Assembly: GCF_018918325.1 (NCBI RefSeq)
Contig: NZ_JAHLQH010000049.1
Location: forward strand, 1 to 64,000
From: Clostridium sp. MSJ-8
GTDB lineage: Bacteria; Bacillota; Clostridia; Clostridiales; Clostridiaceae
DNA length: 64,000 nt
Direction of reading: 5' to 3'
The position numbers and the translations under genes are program-made. Numbering within the stretch: position 1 is the stretch's first letter; every line of letters starts with the position of its first letter. Below, piece by piece: positions 44,806 through 54,086 of this stretch. The notes beneath the pieces are model-generated. The model ran no database searches. It worked only from the letters and a program-made list of their open reading frames with translations, and was not told the DNA's origin.

Positions 44806-46161
44806 ATGGCTTTTGAAGGATTATCAGAGAAGCTACAGAATACCTTTAAGAAGTTAAAGGGAAAAGGTAAGCTTACTGAAAAAGATATAAAAGAAGCAAT
44901 GAGGGAAGTAAAGTTAGCTTTATTAGAAGCAGATGTTAACTATAAAGTAGTTAAGAAGTTTGTTTCTGCAGTTAGCGAGAAGTGCGTTGGTAGCGATGTA
45001 CTAGAAAGCTTAACACCAGGACAACAGGTTATCAAGATAGTTAATGAACAACTTACTGAACTTATGGGAACAAGTGAAAGTAAACTTAATTATTCAAGTT
45101 TAGGACCAACAGTAATAATGTTAGTGGGTTTACAAGGAGCTGGTAAAACTACAATGTGTGGTAAGTTAGCTCTAGAACTTAGAAAAAATAACAAGAAACC
45201 ACTTTTGGTAGCATGTGACATTTATAGACCTGCAGCTATAAAACAACTTCAAGTTGTTGGTAAGCAAATAGATATACCTGTATTTACAATGGGTGATAAT
45301 GTTTCACCAGTAGATATTAGTAAAGCAGCTATAAAACATGGTATTGACAATGGCAATAATGTTATTATAATAGATACAGCAGGTAGACTTCATATTGATG
45401 AAGAACTTATGCAAGAATTAAAAGATGTGAAGGCAGCTGTTAATCCTAATGAAATATTATTAGTAGTAGATTCTATGACTGGTCAAGATGCAGTTAATGT
45501 TGCAGAAAATTTCAATAATGAATTGGATATAACAGGAGTTGTTTTGACCAAGTTAGATGGAGATACCAGAGGTGGTGCTGCACTATCAATTAGAAGTATT
45601 ACAGAAAAACCTATTAAATATATTGGTATTGGTGAAAAGATGTCTGACTTTGAAGTTTTTCATCCTGACAGAATGGCTTCAAGGATATTAGGAATGGGAG
45701 ATGTATTATCTCTTATAGAGAAGGCCCAAGAAGCAATTGATGAAAAAGAAGCAGCTGATTTAACTAAGAAGATGATGGCTTCTGAACTCAACTTTGAGGA
45801 TTATTTAACTGCAATGGAGCAAATGAAAAAATTAGGACCGCTAGATAAAATAATGGGTATGATACCAGGTCTTAATTCTTCGCAAATAGGTCAGATAGAT
45901 TTTGATAAGAGTGAAAAGCAATTAGAAAAAACAAAAGCAATTATTTACTCTATGACAATAAAAGAAAGAAGAAATCCTGCTTTAATTATAGGTTCATCTT
46001 CAAGAAAGAAGAGAATAGCATTAGGTGCAGGAGCAACAATTCAAGAAGTTAATAAACTTATTAAAGGTTATGAAATGATGAAAAAGAACATGAAACAAAT
46101 GAAATCATTAACCAAGAAATCTAAAAAAGGTGGATTTGGAAAGTTTCCTTTTATGAGTTAA
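44806..46161 (+). CDS. ffh: Signal recognition particle protein Ffh
   Basis: 451 residues in N, G and M domains. GTPase motifs: GLQGAGKTTMCGKLA, DIYRPAA, DTAGRLHIDEELM, TKLDGDTRGG. The C-terminal Met-rich M domain (about 300-451) binds SRP RNA and signal peptides. AATAGGAGG SD. It is followed by rpsP in the standard ylxM-ffh-rpsP order. Confidence 0.98.
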   Translation: MAFEGLSEKLQNTFKKLKGKGKLTEKDIKEAMREVKLALLEADVNYKVVKKFVSAVSEKCVGSDVLESLTPGQQVIKIVNEQLTELMGTSESKLNYSSLGPTVIMLVGLQGAGKTTMCGKLALELRKNNKKPLLVACDIYRPAAIKQLQVVGKQIDIPVFTMGDNVSPVDISKAAIKHGIDNGNNVIIIDTAGRLHIDEELMQELKDVKAAVNPNEILLVVDSMTGQDAVNVAENFNNELDITGVVLTKLDGDTRGGAALSIRSITEKPIKYIGIGEKMSDFEVFHPDRMASRILGMGDVLSLIEKAQEAIDEKEAADLTKKMMASELNFEDYLTAMEQMKKLGPLDKIMGMIPGLNSSQIGQIDFDKSEKQLEKTKAIIYSMTIKERRNPALIIGSSSRKKRIALGAGATIQEVNKLIKGYEMMKKNMKQMKSLTKKSKKGGFGKFPFMS

Positions 46162-46203
46162 GATATATAATACATTATCCTTTGAAGGAGGTGAAATAAT
46201 AAC

Positions 46204-46449
46204 ATGGCAGTAAAAATAAGATTAAGAAGAATGGGTGCTAAAAAAGCTCCTTTCTATAGAATTATCGTTGCAGATTCAAGATCTCCAAGAGATGGTAGAT
46301 TTATCGATGAAGTTGGATACTACAACCCAGTAGCTCAACCAAAAGAAATAAAGATCAATGAAGAAAAAGCTACTAAATGGTTACAAAATGGTGCTCAACC
46401 TACAGACGTAGTTAAGAGATTATTCGAAGAAGCTGGACTTAACAAGTAA
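46204..46449 (+). CDS. rpsP: 30S ribosomal protein S16
   Basis: 81 residues opening [20 protein letters not shown], with [32 protein letters not shown]. It is 42 bases after ffh. Confidence 0.98.
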   Translation: MAVKIRLRRMGAKKAPFYRIIVADSRSPRDGRFIDEVGYYNPVAQPKEIKINEEKATKWLQNGAQPTDVVKRLFEEAGLNK

Positions 46450-46492
46450 TTTGGAGGTGAAAGCTGTAGTTAGATATTAATTACAGTACATT

Positions 46493-46720
46493 ATGAAAGA
46501 ATTAGTTGAAATATTAGCTAAATCTCTTGTCGATTCTCCAGACGAAGTTAATGTTGTGGAAAAGAATGAAGGAGATTCAATTACTATAGAACTTCATGTT
46601 GCAAAAGATGATATGGGAAAAGTAATTGGTAAGCAAGGTAGAATAGCTAAAGCTATTCGTACTGTTGTAAAAGCTGCAGCTATTAAGGAAGGCAAAAAAG
46701 TAGTAGTGGAAATTATTTAG
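46493..46720 (+). CDS. khpA: KH-domain RNA-binding protein KhpA (YlqC)
   Basis: 75 residues, a single KH domain with the GKQGRIAKAIR loop (GxxG). It pairs with KhpB/EloR in controlling cell elongation in streptococci. The rpsP-khpA-rimM-trmD order is conserved. GGAGGTG lies some 40 bases upstream; nearer the ATG the SD is poor. Confidence 0.95.
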   Translation: MKELVEILAKSLVDSPDEVNVVEKNEGDSITIELHVAKDDMGKVIGKQGRIAKAIRTVVKAAAIKEGKKVVVEII

Positions 46721-46746
46721 AGTTAGGTTATTCCTAACTCTTTTTG
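46720..46746 (+). terminator. Terminator after khpA
   Basis: GAGTTAGG-TTATT-CCTAACTC then TTTTTG, starting at the last base of the khpA stop. Confidence 0.9.
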
Positions 46747-46885
46747 TACATTTAGATATATTTAAAAATTAATGATATTCTAGAGACCAAGTTCTTGACT
46801 TAATAGATAGAATATTGTTTAGTATACATAAAGGAGAATTATAAATATTTATGTATAATATATATTATAAGTGAGGTGAGCATAT

Positions 46886-47383
46886 ATGAATGAATATTTT
46901 AAGGTGGGACAGATTGTTAATACTCATGGTATTAAAGGTGAAGTTAAGGTTATGCCTTTAACTGATGATCCTAATAATTTTAAGAGATATGGAAAAGTTC
47001 TAATTGATGATACTTGGAGAGAAATTCAAGGAGTAAAATTCCAAAAGGATAGAGTAATACTAAAATTAGAAGGAATAGAGTCTATTAATGATGCAGAAGG
47101 GTATAAGACAAAATATTTAAAGGTGTTACGAAGTGAAGAGCCTGAACTTTCAGAAGATGAATATTATATAGCAGATATTATAGGGGCTACAGTATATGAT
47201 ACAGATGGAAATGACTTGGGTAAAATATCAGAAGTTATTCAGACTAAGAATAATGATGTTTATTGGATTAAGAAACCACAAGAGTTATTAATACCTGTAT
47301 TGGAAGATATAGTTTTAGATATTAATGTAGAAGATAAAAAGGTTATAATTAAACCTGTTGGAGTATGGCAAGATGAAGATTAG
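46886..47383 (+). CDS. rimM: Ribosome maturation factor RimM
   Basis: 165 residues. The N-terminal RimM barrel ([16 protein letters not shown]) and C-terminal PRC barrel ([12 protein letters not shown]...[13 protein letters not shown]) are both present. It assists 30S head assembly. GTGAGGTGAG SD. Overlaps trmD by 11 bases. Confidence 0.96.
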   Translation: MNEYFKVGQIVNTHGIKGEVKVMPLTDDPNNFKRYGKVLIDDTWREIQGVKFQKDRVILKLEGIESINDAEGYKTKYLKVLRSEEPELSEDEYYIADIIGATVYDTDGNDLGKISEVIQTKNNDVYWIKKPQELLIPVLEDIVLDINVEDKKVIIKPVGVWQDED

Positions 47384-48089
47384 TATATTAACATTATTTC
47401 CTGAAATGTTTCAGGTTTTTGATCATTCTATTATAGGAAAAGCAAAAGAAAAAAATATAGTAGATATTGAGTGCATTAATATAAGAGATTACACTAAAAA
47501 TAAACATAAAAAAGTTGATGATTACCCATATGGTGGAGGTGCAGGTATGGTTATGGCACCTCAGCCTATAGTTGATTCTATTAAGGAATGTAAGAAGAAT
47601 AATAAAGGAAAAGTTATTTTTTTAGGACCTAGAGGTAGAACATTTAATCAAGAATTATCTAAGGAATTAGCAAAGGAAGAAGAGCTTATTTTTTTGTGTG
47701 GACATTATGAAGGGATAGACGAACGAGTATATAAGCATATTGATATGGAAATTTCTCTAGGAGATTTTGTGCTGACAGGTGGTGAAATGGCGGCTATACC
47801 TATAATTGATTCAATACTTAGATTTGTACCGAATGTATTGGGAAAGGCAGAAAGCTATGCAGAAGAGTCGTTTAGTGATGGCCTTCTTGAATATCCTCAA
47901 TATACGAGACCTGAAGAGTATGAGGGGGATAGAGTTCCAGAAATTTTGTTGTCTGGGCATCATGAAAATATAAGAAAATGGCGTAGAAAACAATCTATTT
48001 TAATTACAAGAGAAAAAAGAAAAGATTTATATGATAAAATAGAATTGACAAAGGAAGATAAAAAAATTTTGAAAGATGATAAACTATAA
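47373..48089 (+). CDS. trmD: tRNA (guanine37-N1)-methyltransferase
   Basis: A trefoil-knot SPOUT methyltransferase, 238 residues. [34 protein letters not shown] and the knot [15 protein letters not shown] are visible. Start chosen at the ATG inside the rimM end, since the family begins there. The neighbour rplS of most Firmicutes is displaced here by four inserted genes. Confidence 0.97.
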   Translation: MKISILTLFPEMFQVFDHSIIGKAKEKNIVDIECINIRDYTKNKHKKVDDYPYGGGAGMVMAPQPIVDSIKECKKNNKGKVIFLGPRGRTFNQELSKELAKEEELIFLCGHYEGIDERVYKHIDMEISLGDFVLTGGEMAAIPIIDSILRFVPNVLGKAESYAEESFSDGLLEYPQYTRPEEYEGDRVPEILLSGHHENIRKWRRKQSILITREKRKDLYDKIELTKEDKKILKDDKL

Positions 48090-48102
48090 GGGGGAGTAGA
48101 TA

Positions 48103-49077
48103 ATGAAAAAAATATTATCTTATGTATTATGTTTAATGTTATTACCAACGTTGTTATTAGGTTGTGGTAAAAGTAATGACAAGAAATCAAGTGGAAAATA
48201 TGTTATTGCTATAGTTCAACCAATGGATCATCCATCTTTAAATCAAATTAGAGACACTATTGTTAGTGAACTAGAATCTAGTTTAGGTGATAAAGTGAAG
48301 ATTGTTACAAAAAATGCTAATGGAGATGCATCATTATTGCCTCAGATAATGCAAGATTTAGTAAGTGATGATGTAGATATGATAGTTCCTATTGCAACTA
48401 GTACAGCTCAAGCAGCAGCTTCTACTACATCTGATATAAATATTGTTTTTTCAGCTGTAAGTAATCCAATAGAAGCTGGACTTGTAAAATCTTTTGATGA
48501 AACAACAGGAAACATTACAGGAGTATCTAATTCTATTCCGATAGATAAAATAATAGACTTAGCTACTGAGATTACACCAAATGTTAAGACTTTTGGATTA
48601 ATATATAATAGCAGTGAAATTAATTCAGTCACAGGTATAGAAAAGGCTAAAGAATATTTAGATAAGCTAGGATTGAAATACAAAGAAGCTACAATAACAG
48701 GTACAGCAGATTTACAACAAGCAGTATCATCATTAGTTGGAAGTGTAGATGCATTCTTCACACCAAACGATAATACAGTAGCTTCAGCAATGACAACTTA
48801 TGTTCAGTTAGCAACAGATGCAAATCTTCCTATATACGTAGGAGCAGATTCTATGGTTAATGATGGGGGCCTTGCAACAGTTGGTATAGATTATACACAA
48901 TTAGGTAAACAAACAGCTGCAATGATTAAGAAAATATATGACGGTGCAGCTATAAAAGATACACCAGTTGAACAAATATCTGAATATGCAAAGATGATAA
49001 ATAAAGGTACAGCAGAAAAATTAAATATTACTGTTCCAGATAATATAAAAGATGAATTTGTAGTTATTGGCGATTAG
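48103..49077 (+). CDS. ABC transporter substrate-binding lipoprotein, TrpX/DUF534 type
   Basis: 324 residues. N-terminal lipoprotein signal with lipobox LLLGC (Cys about 21), then a type 1 periplasmic-binding fold of the ABC_sub_bind family (PMDHPSLNQIRD, FFTPNDNTVASA). Relatives are called TrpX and linked to tryptophan or other aromatic amino acids. AAGGGGGAG SD. Its permease and ATPase genes follow after one interposed dehydrogenase gene. Confidence 0.88.
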   Translation: MKKILSYVLCLMLLPTLLLGCGKSNDKKSSGKYVIAIVQPMDHPSLNQIRDTIVSELESSLGDKVKIVTKNANGDASLLPQIMQDLVSDDVDMIVPIATSTAQAAASTTSDINIVFSAVSNPIEAGLVKSFDETTGNITGVSNSIPIDKIIDLATEITPNVKTFGLIYNSSEINSVTGIEKAKEYLDKLGLKYKEATITGTADLQQAVSSLVGSVDAFFTPNDNTVASAMTTYVQLATDANLPIYVGADSMVNDGGLATVGIDYTQLGKQTAAMIKKIYDGAAIKDTPVEQISEYAKMINKGTAEKLNITVPDNIKDEFVVIGD

Positions 49078-49101
49078 GATAAAAAATCTGGAGGAGTTTA
49101 T

Positions 49102-50052
49102 ATGAAAAGTAATCATAGAAAAATAGGTATTATAGGTGTGGGTCATGTTGGCTCACACTGTGCACTAAATATTGCAATGGAAGGTATTGCAGAAGAAATA
49201 ATATTTATAGATAAAGATATAGAAAAGGCAGCAAGCCATGCTAAAGATATAAAAGATGCAGTTATGTATATGAAACATCCTGTAGCTATAAATGTTGGAG
49301 ATTATAGTGATATCGATGATGCAGATATTTTAGTTATAAGCATAGGAACTTCAAGAAAAAAAGGTCAAACAAGATTAGATATGTTAGATGATGCTATAGT
49401 TGAGATGAAAGATGTAACAAAAGCTATCAAAAATTCTAAATTTAATGGAATAATAATAACTATATCAAATCCAGCAGATATTATAGCTAACTATACATAT
49501 GTTCATACGGGATTTCCTACTCATAAAGTTTTTGGTACAGGAACTTCACTTGATACAGCAAGACTTAAAAGAACTATAAGTGAAGTGTTAGAAGTGGATA
49601 TAAGATCTATTCAATGTTATTCTATGGGTGAACATGGTAATTCATCTATGATTCCATTTTCAAATATAACAATAGGGGGTAAACCTCTTGTAGATTTTGT
49701 TAAAAGTAATCCTAAGTATCAAGATATTAGCTTAGACATGATACTAGAAAGAACTCGTGAGATAGGAAATGAAATAATTGATGGAAAAGGATCTACAGAA
49801 TTTGGAATAGGTGCAGTTCTTGCAGATATATGTAAAGCAGTATTATACGATGAAAAAAGAATAATGCCTGTTTCTACTTTTGTACAAGGTGAATATGGCC
49901 AATCAGGTTTTTATGTTGGTGTTCCAGCAATTGTTGGAGCAGAAGGTGTAGAAAGTATAGTAGAAATTAAATTGTCAGAAGATGAAAAAAAACAATTCAA
50001 TGAATCTTGTGAGATAATAAAGAAATATAATATAAGAGCTGAGAGTATATAG
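49102..50052 (+). CDS. L-lactate/malate-type dehydrogenase of unknown substrate
   Basis: 316 residues of the L-2-hydroxyacid dehydrogenase family: GVGHVG NAD site, TRLD with the substrate Arg91, LDTARL, and GEHG with the catalytic His. The specificity position (Gln102 in lactate dehydrogenases) is Arg85 in TSRKKGQTR, as in malate dehydrogenases, while the downstream KGST keeps the Thr typical of lactate dehydrogenases. It may therefore not be a plain LDH. It lies between the binding protein and permease genes of a Trp-type transporter with tight spacing. Confidence 0.85.
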   Translation: MKSNHRKIGIIGVGHVGSHCALNIAMEGIAEEIIFIDKDIEKAASHAKDIKDAVMYMKHPVAINVGDYSDIDDADILVISIGTSRKKGQTRLDMLDDAIVEMKDVTKAIKNSKFNGIIITISNPADIIANYTYVHTGFPTHKVFGTGTSLDTARLKRTISEVLEVDIRSIQCYSMGEHGNSSMIPFSNITIGGKPLVDFVKSNPKYQDISLDMILERTREIGNEIIDGKGSTEFGIGAVLADICKAVLYDEKRIMPVSTFVQGEYGQSGFYVGVPAIVGAEGVESIVEIKLSEDEKKQFNESCEIIKKYNIRAESI

Positions 50053-50065
50053 GAGGGGTATTGGT

Positions 50066-50965
50066 ATGTCGACATTAATAATAGGATCAATACAATTAGG
50101 TTTTTTGTATGCAGCAATGGCAATGGGCGTATATATATCCTTTAGAATATTAAATACAGCTGATTTAACTGTAGATGGAAGCTTTACATTAGGAATGGCA
50201 GTTGCTGCAATGTTAACTGTATCAGGGCATCCATATATAGGTGTTTTATTAGCTATAATTTGTGGAGCTTTAGCTGGTTGTGTTACTGGAATATTACAAA
50301 CTGTTATGAAGATACATCCTATATTAGCTAGTATTCTTACAATGACAGGTTTGTATTCGGTTAATATTGCTATAATGGAAGGTAAATCTAATGTTTCTTT
50401 AGTAGGGCAAGAAAATATATTTTCTTCATTTCAGAAGCTAACAGAAATTGATGGAAATACATGCAAAACAATATTGCCAATAATTGTGTGTGCCATAGTA
50501 TTGATAATAATGATTATATTTTATAAAACAAGAATGGGACTTGCAATAAGAGCAACTGGAGATAATGAAAATATGGTTGAATCATCTTCAATTAATGCAA
50601 ACATTTATAAATGTTTGGGACTTGCTATTGCAAATGCATTGGTTGCATTATCAGGAGCTCTTATTACTCAATATCAATCATTTTCTGATGTTGGTTCAGG
50701 AAGTGGTATGGTAGTTATTGGATTGGCGTCAGTAATAATTGGAGAAACATTAGTTGGAAAAAGAACAGTAACTATAGGATTTGTTTCAGCAATTGTAGGT
50801 TCTGTAATATATAGAATAATAATTGCTATTGCACTTAAATTTGATTTATTTCCATCATATGCACTTAAGATTATATCAGCAATAATAGTTGTTATAGCAT
50901 TGATTATACCTAATATAAAACAAAATGTTTCTTATAGAAGAGCTAGAAAAAGAGAAGAGGTGTAA
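50066..50965 (+). CDS. ABC transporter permease, TrpY/branched-chain-like type
   Basis: 299 residues with about 8 hydrophobic segments. The family blocks NTADLTVDGSFTLG, MKIHPILASILTMTGLYS, TRMGLAIRATGDNENMV and the end NIKQNVSYRRAR are typical of permeases paired with DUF534 binding proteins. GGAGGGG SD. The ATPase gene follows 2 bases after its stop. Confidence 0.9.
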   Translation: MSTLIIGSIQLGFLYAAMAMGVYISFRILNTADLTVDGSFTLGMAVAAMLTVSGHPYIGVLLAIICGALAGCVTGILQTVMKIHPILASILTMTGLYSVNIAIMEGKSNVSLVGQENIFSSFQKLTEIDGNTCKTILPIIVCAIVLIIMIIFYKTRMGLAIRATGDNENMVESSSINANIYKCLGLAIANALVALSGALITQYQSFSDVGSGSGMVVIGLASVIIGETLVGKRTVTIGFVSAIVGSVIYRIIIAIALKFDLFPSYALKIISAIIVVIALIIPNIKQNVSYRRARKREEV

Positions 50966-50967
50966 TT

Positions 50968-51759
50968 ATGCTAGAACTTAAAAATATAAAAAAGACATTT
51001 TATCCTGGTACTGTAAATGAAAAGAAAGCTTTACAAGGAATAGACTTAACTCTTGACAAGGGAGATTTTGTAACTATTATAGGTTCAAATGGTGCAGGAA
51101 AATCTACACTGTTTAATGCTATATCAGGAAACTTTAGAATAGATACTGGTAAAGTTATTTTAGATGGAAAAGATATAACTTCATTGCCTTTTCACAAAAG
51201 AGCTTATGATATAGGAAGGTTATTTCAAGATACATTAAAGGGAACAGCGCCATCTATGACTATTGAAGAAAACTTAGCTATTGCATATACTAGAAAAGCA
51301 AAACCAAGTTTCTTTGCTGTAAATAAAAGAGATAATGCGTATTTTTATGAATTAATTAAAAGGCTAGATATAGGACTTGAAGAGAGAATGAAATCAAAAG
51401 TAGGGCAATTATCAGGTGGGCAGAGACAAGCTATAACTTTACTTATGGCAACTATATCTAAACCTAAATTATTATTGTTAGACGAACATACGGCAGCTTT
51501 AGATCCAGAGACAGCTAAAAAAATCTTAAATATTACTACAGAGTTAGTGGAAGAATCTAATATAACAACAATGATGATTACACATGATATAAATGCTGCA
51601 TTAAATATAGGAAATAGAACAATAATGATGGATGACGGTAGGATCATATTAGATATAAAAGGCGAAGAAAGAAAAAATATGACTGTGGAAAAATTACTAG
51701 AATGTTATTCAAAAGAAAGTAAGAAAAAACTAGCTAACGATAGAATGTTATTTTCATAA
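50968..51759 (+). CDS. ABC transporter ATP-binding protein of the Trp-type system
   Basis: 263 residues. GSNGAGKSTLFNAI (Walker A), LSGGQRQAITLLMA (signature), LLLLDEHTAALDP (Walker B) and the H-loop THD in order. It energises the transporter of the two neighbouring genes. It ends the inserted four-gene unit; a promoter for rplS follows at once. Confidence 0.92.
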   Translation: MLELKNIKKTFYPGTVNEKKALQGIDLTLDKGDFVTIIGSNGAGKSTLFNAISGNFRIDTGKVILDGKDITSLPFHKRAYDIGRLFQDTLKGTAPSMTIEENLAIAYTRKAKPSFFAVNKRDNAYFYELIKRLDIGLEERMKSKVGQLSGGQRQAITLLMATISKPKLLLLDEHTAALDPETAKKILNITTELVEESNITTMMITHDINAALNIGNRTIMMDDGRIILDIKGEERKNMTVEKLLECYSKESKKKLANDRMLFS

Positions 51760-51768
51760 TAAAATATA

Positions 51769-51797
51769 TTGAAATTTAAAATGAAATATGATAGTAT
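51769..51797 (+). promoter_or_regulatory. Promoter of rplS
   Basis: TTGAAA, 17 bases, TAGTAT; transcription would begin near 51803, at the start of the leader stem. Confidence 0.6.
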
Positions 51798-51800
51798 ATA

Positions 51801-51851
51801 GTTTGTGCTAGTACGGGCGGTCCTCTGTTAGATTATAGCTTTAGCATGAAC
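51801..51851 (+). ncRNA. Candidate L19 ribosomal leader RNA
   Basis: A 10-pair closing stem GTTTGTGCTA/TAGCATGAAC (two wobbles) encloses the G- and C-rich stretch TACGGGCGGTCCTCTG, unusual in this AT-rich DNA. It lies 30 bases before rplS. Firmicutes have a known L19 autoregulatory leader; assignment is by position and shape. Confidence 0.6.
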
Positions 51852-51881
51852 GTCAAATTATCATTTAGGAGGGAATGCACA

Positions 51882-52229
51882 ATGAACGAATTATTAAGAC
51901 AAATAGAAGCAGAACAACTTAGAAACGATTTACCAGAATTCAATGTTGGAGACAATGTAAGAGTTCACGTAAAAATCAAAGAAGGTAACAGAGAAAGAGT
52001 TCAAGCTTTCGAAGGAACTGTAATTAAGAAGCAAAATGGTGGAGCAAGAGAAACTTTCACAGTAAGAAGAGTTGCATACGGAACTGGTGTTGAAAGAACA
52101 TTCCCAATTAACTCACCAATCATTGAAAAGCTAGAAGTAACTAGAAGAGGTAAAGTAAGAAGATCTAAGTTATACTACTTAAGAGATAGAGTAGGTAAGG
52201 CTGCTAAGGTTAAAGAATTATTAAGATAA
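51882..52229 (+). CDS. rplS: 50S ribosomal protein L19
   Basis: 115 residues beginning [18 protein letters not shown], with the core [20 protein letters not shown] and ending [21 protein letters not shown] moved the start to the ATG behind TTAGGAGGG; the upstream in-frame ATG lies inside the leader structure. Codon use is enriched in the preferred codons seen in other ribosomal genes here. Confidence 0.97.
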   Translation: MNELLRQIEAEQLRNDLPEFNVGDNVRVHVKIKEGNRERVQAFEGTVIKKQNGGARETFTVRRVAYGTGVERTFPINSPIIEKLEVTRRGKVRRSKLYYLRDRVGKAAKVKELLR

Positions 52230-52243
52230 TTTCTTTTAAAAAT

Positions 52244-52269
52244 GGGGACTGTTATAGGTCCCTTTTTTT
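52244..52269 (+). terminator. Terminator after rplS
   Basis: GGGGACT-GTTATA-GGTCCC then TTTTTTT, followed by the CTTTAGGAAATTATATTTTAA motif. Confidence 0.88.
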
Positions 52270-52309
52270 ACTCTTTAGGAAATTATATTTTAAATGAGGA
52301 GGGATTTTA

Positions 52310-53236
52310 GTGCCCCGTAATAATAAAAGAACTAAAAAAGAAAATAATAATAACAATGAAAATAGAACTGTAAGCATTAACTGGTTCCCGGGACATATGA
52401 AAAAAACTCAAAGGGAAATAAAAGAAAATTTAAAACTTGTAGATGCGGTTATTGAGATAAGAGATGCTAGAATTCCTAGAAGTTCTGCTAATCCAGATAT
52501 AGATAAATTAATAGAAAATAAGCCAAGAATAATACTTCTTAATAAATGTGACTTGGCAAATAAAAACGTAACAAAGGAATGGATTAAATCATTATCTAAT
52601 AGCAATGTTAAAGTCTTAGAAGTAAATTGTTTAAATGGTATTGGTATTAATGCAATTAAACCAGCATTATTAGAACTTCTTAAAGAGAAGCATGATAGGT
52701 TAAAAGCTAAAGGATTAGTTAAAATTGTAACAAGAGTAATGGTTGTTGGTATACCTAATTGTGGTAAATCAACATTTATTAATAGAATGGCCAAGAATTC
52801 TATAGCTAAAACAGGTGATAGACCAGGAGTTACGAAAAATAAGCAGTGGATAAAAACTTCCCTTGGAGTTGAACTACTAGATACACCAGGAGTATTATGG
52901 CCTAAATTTAATGATGATGAAACAGCACTTAATCTAGCGTTTACTGGGGCAATAAGAGATGAAATAATGGATATAGAAGAGCTTGCATTAAAGCTAGTTG
53001 ATAGATTACAAGAACATTATACAGATCAATTAATTGCAAGATACAAATTAGATGAAGTTTATGAAAATCCATTAGAAACTTTAGATGCAATTGCTATAAA
53101 GAGAGGATGCATAAAGAAAGGCAAAGAGATAGATTATAATAGAATAGCTGTATTATTACTAGATGAATTTAGAGGCGGAAAAATAGGCAATATAACTCTA
53201 GAATGGCCAGATAAGAAGAGTGAGAGAAATGAATAA
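52310..53236 (+). CDS. rbgA: 50S assembly GTPase RbgA (YlqF)
   Basis: 308 residues, a circularly permuted GTPase needed for late 50S assembly. NWFPGHMKKT at the start, G4 NKCDLA, then G1 GIPNCGKSTF and G3 DTPGVLWPKF. A charged Asn/Lys-rich N-terminal extension of about 24 residues precedes the family start. GTG start after GAGGAGGGA. The 3' end overlaps rnhB. Confidence 0.96.
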   Translation: MPRNNKRTKKENNNNNENRTVSINWFPGHMKKTQREIKENLKLVDAVIEIRDARIPRSSANPDIDKLIENKPRIILLNKCDLANKNVTKEWIKSLSNSNVKVLEVNCLNGIGINAIKPALLELLKEKHDRLKAKGLVKIVTRVMVVGIPNCGKSTFINRMAKNSIAKTGDRPGVTKNKQWIKTSLGVELLDTPGVLWPKFNDDETALNLAFTGAIRDEIMDIEELALKLVDRLQEHYTDQLIARYKLDEVYENPLETLDAIAIKRGCIKKGKEIDYNRIAVLLLDEFRGGKIGNITLEWPDKKSERNE

Positions 53237-54047
53237 AATAGTTATAGAGGAAATATCTAAGTTGAATTATAAAGAAGTTAAGGAGCTTGTTTCTAATATA
53301 GATGTAAAGAACTTTATGAATACTTCTGAATATGAGGTACTTATTAATACATTAAAATCAGATAAAAGAAAAAATGTTAATTCATTAGGAGATAAACTAA
53401 AAAAAGCTAAAGATAAATTTATAAATGAGATACAAAGAACTAAAAATATGTATAGTTTTGATAAATCATATGGATATAATATCGTAGCAGGGGTTGATGA
53501 GGTTGGAAGAGGACCTTTGGCAGGACCTATAGTTGCATGTGCTGTGATATTAGATTTAAATGCAATAGATGATGAACTTATTTTAGAATTAAATGATTCA
53601 AAAAAATTATCTAAGAAAAAGAGAGAAGAATTATCTGAGATAATAAAAGAAAAAGCACTATGTTATAAAATAGCAGAATGTTCTAATGAAGAAATAGATG
53701 AAAAAGGAATTAGCTATTGTAATAATAAGGTGTTTTTAGATAGTGTAAATAATCTAGAAATAAAACCAGAATTAGTACTTTCAGATGGCTACTTGGTGAA
53801 AAATATAACTATAAATAATGAAGCTGTTATAAAAGGAGATACAAAAAGTGCTTGTATTGCTGCTGCTTCAATTGTTGCAAAGGTATATAGAGATAACCTT
53901 ATGGAGGAATACGCTAAGACATATCCATATTATGATTTTGAAGAAAATGCTGGATATGGAACTAGTAAACATATAGACGAAATAAAAAAACATGGTGTAT
54001 GTCCTATACATAGAAAATGTTTTTTGACTAAAATTATGAATAAATAA
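53229..54047 (+). CDS. rnhB: Ribonuclease HII
   Basis: It removes ribonucleotides from DNA-RNA hybrids. 272 residues: an N-terminal extension of about 75 residues typical of Gram-positive RNase HII, then GVDEVGRGPLAGPIVACAVI with the first catalytic Asp and Glu, NDSKKL, and SDGYLV. Start taken as ATG 53229; the GTG three codons earlier is possible. It overlaps the rbgA end by 8 bases. Confidence 0.95.
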   Translation: MNKIVIEEISKLNYKEVKELVSNIDVKNFMNTSEYEVLINTLKSDKRKNVNSLGDKLKKAKDKFINEIQRTKNMYSFDKSYGYNIVAGVDEVGRGPLAGPIVACAVILDLNAIDDELILELNDSKKLSKKKREELSEIIKEKALCYKIAECSNEEIDEKGISYCNNKVFLDSVNNLEIKPELVLSDGYLVKNITINNEAVIKGDTKSACIAAASIVAKVYRDNLMEEYAKTYPYYDFEENAGYGTSKHIDEIKKHGVCPIHRKCFLTKIMNK

Positions 54048-54086
54048 AACAATTATTATAGAAGTTGTGTTTGTATAATGATATTG

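Noticed and set aside
46831-46874. Tyr-rich leader peptide (MYNIYYK) before rimM
   Set aside because: Seven codons, poor SD spacing and no alternating hairpins; likely chance in AT-rich DNA.
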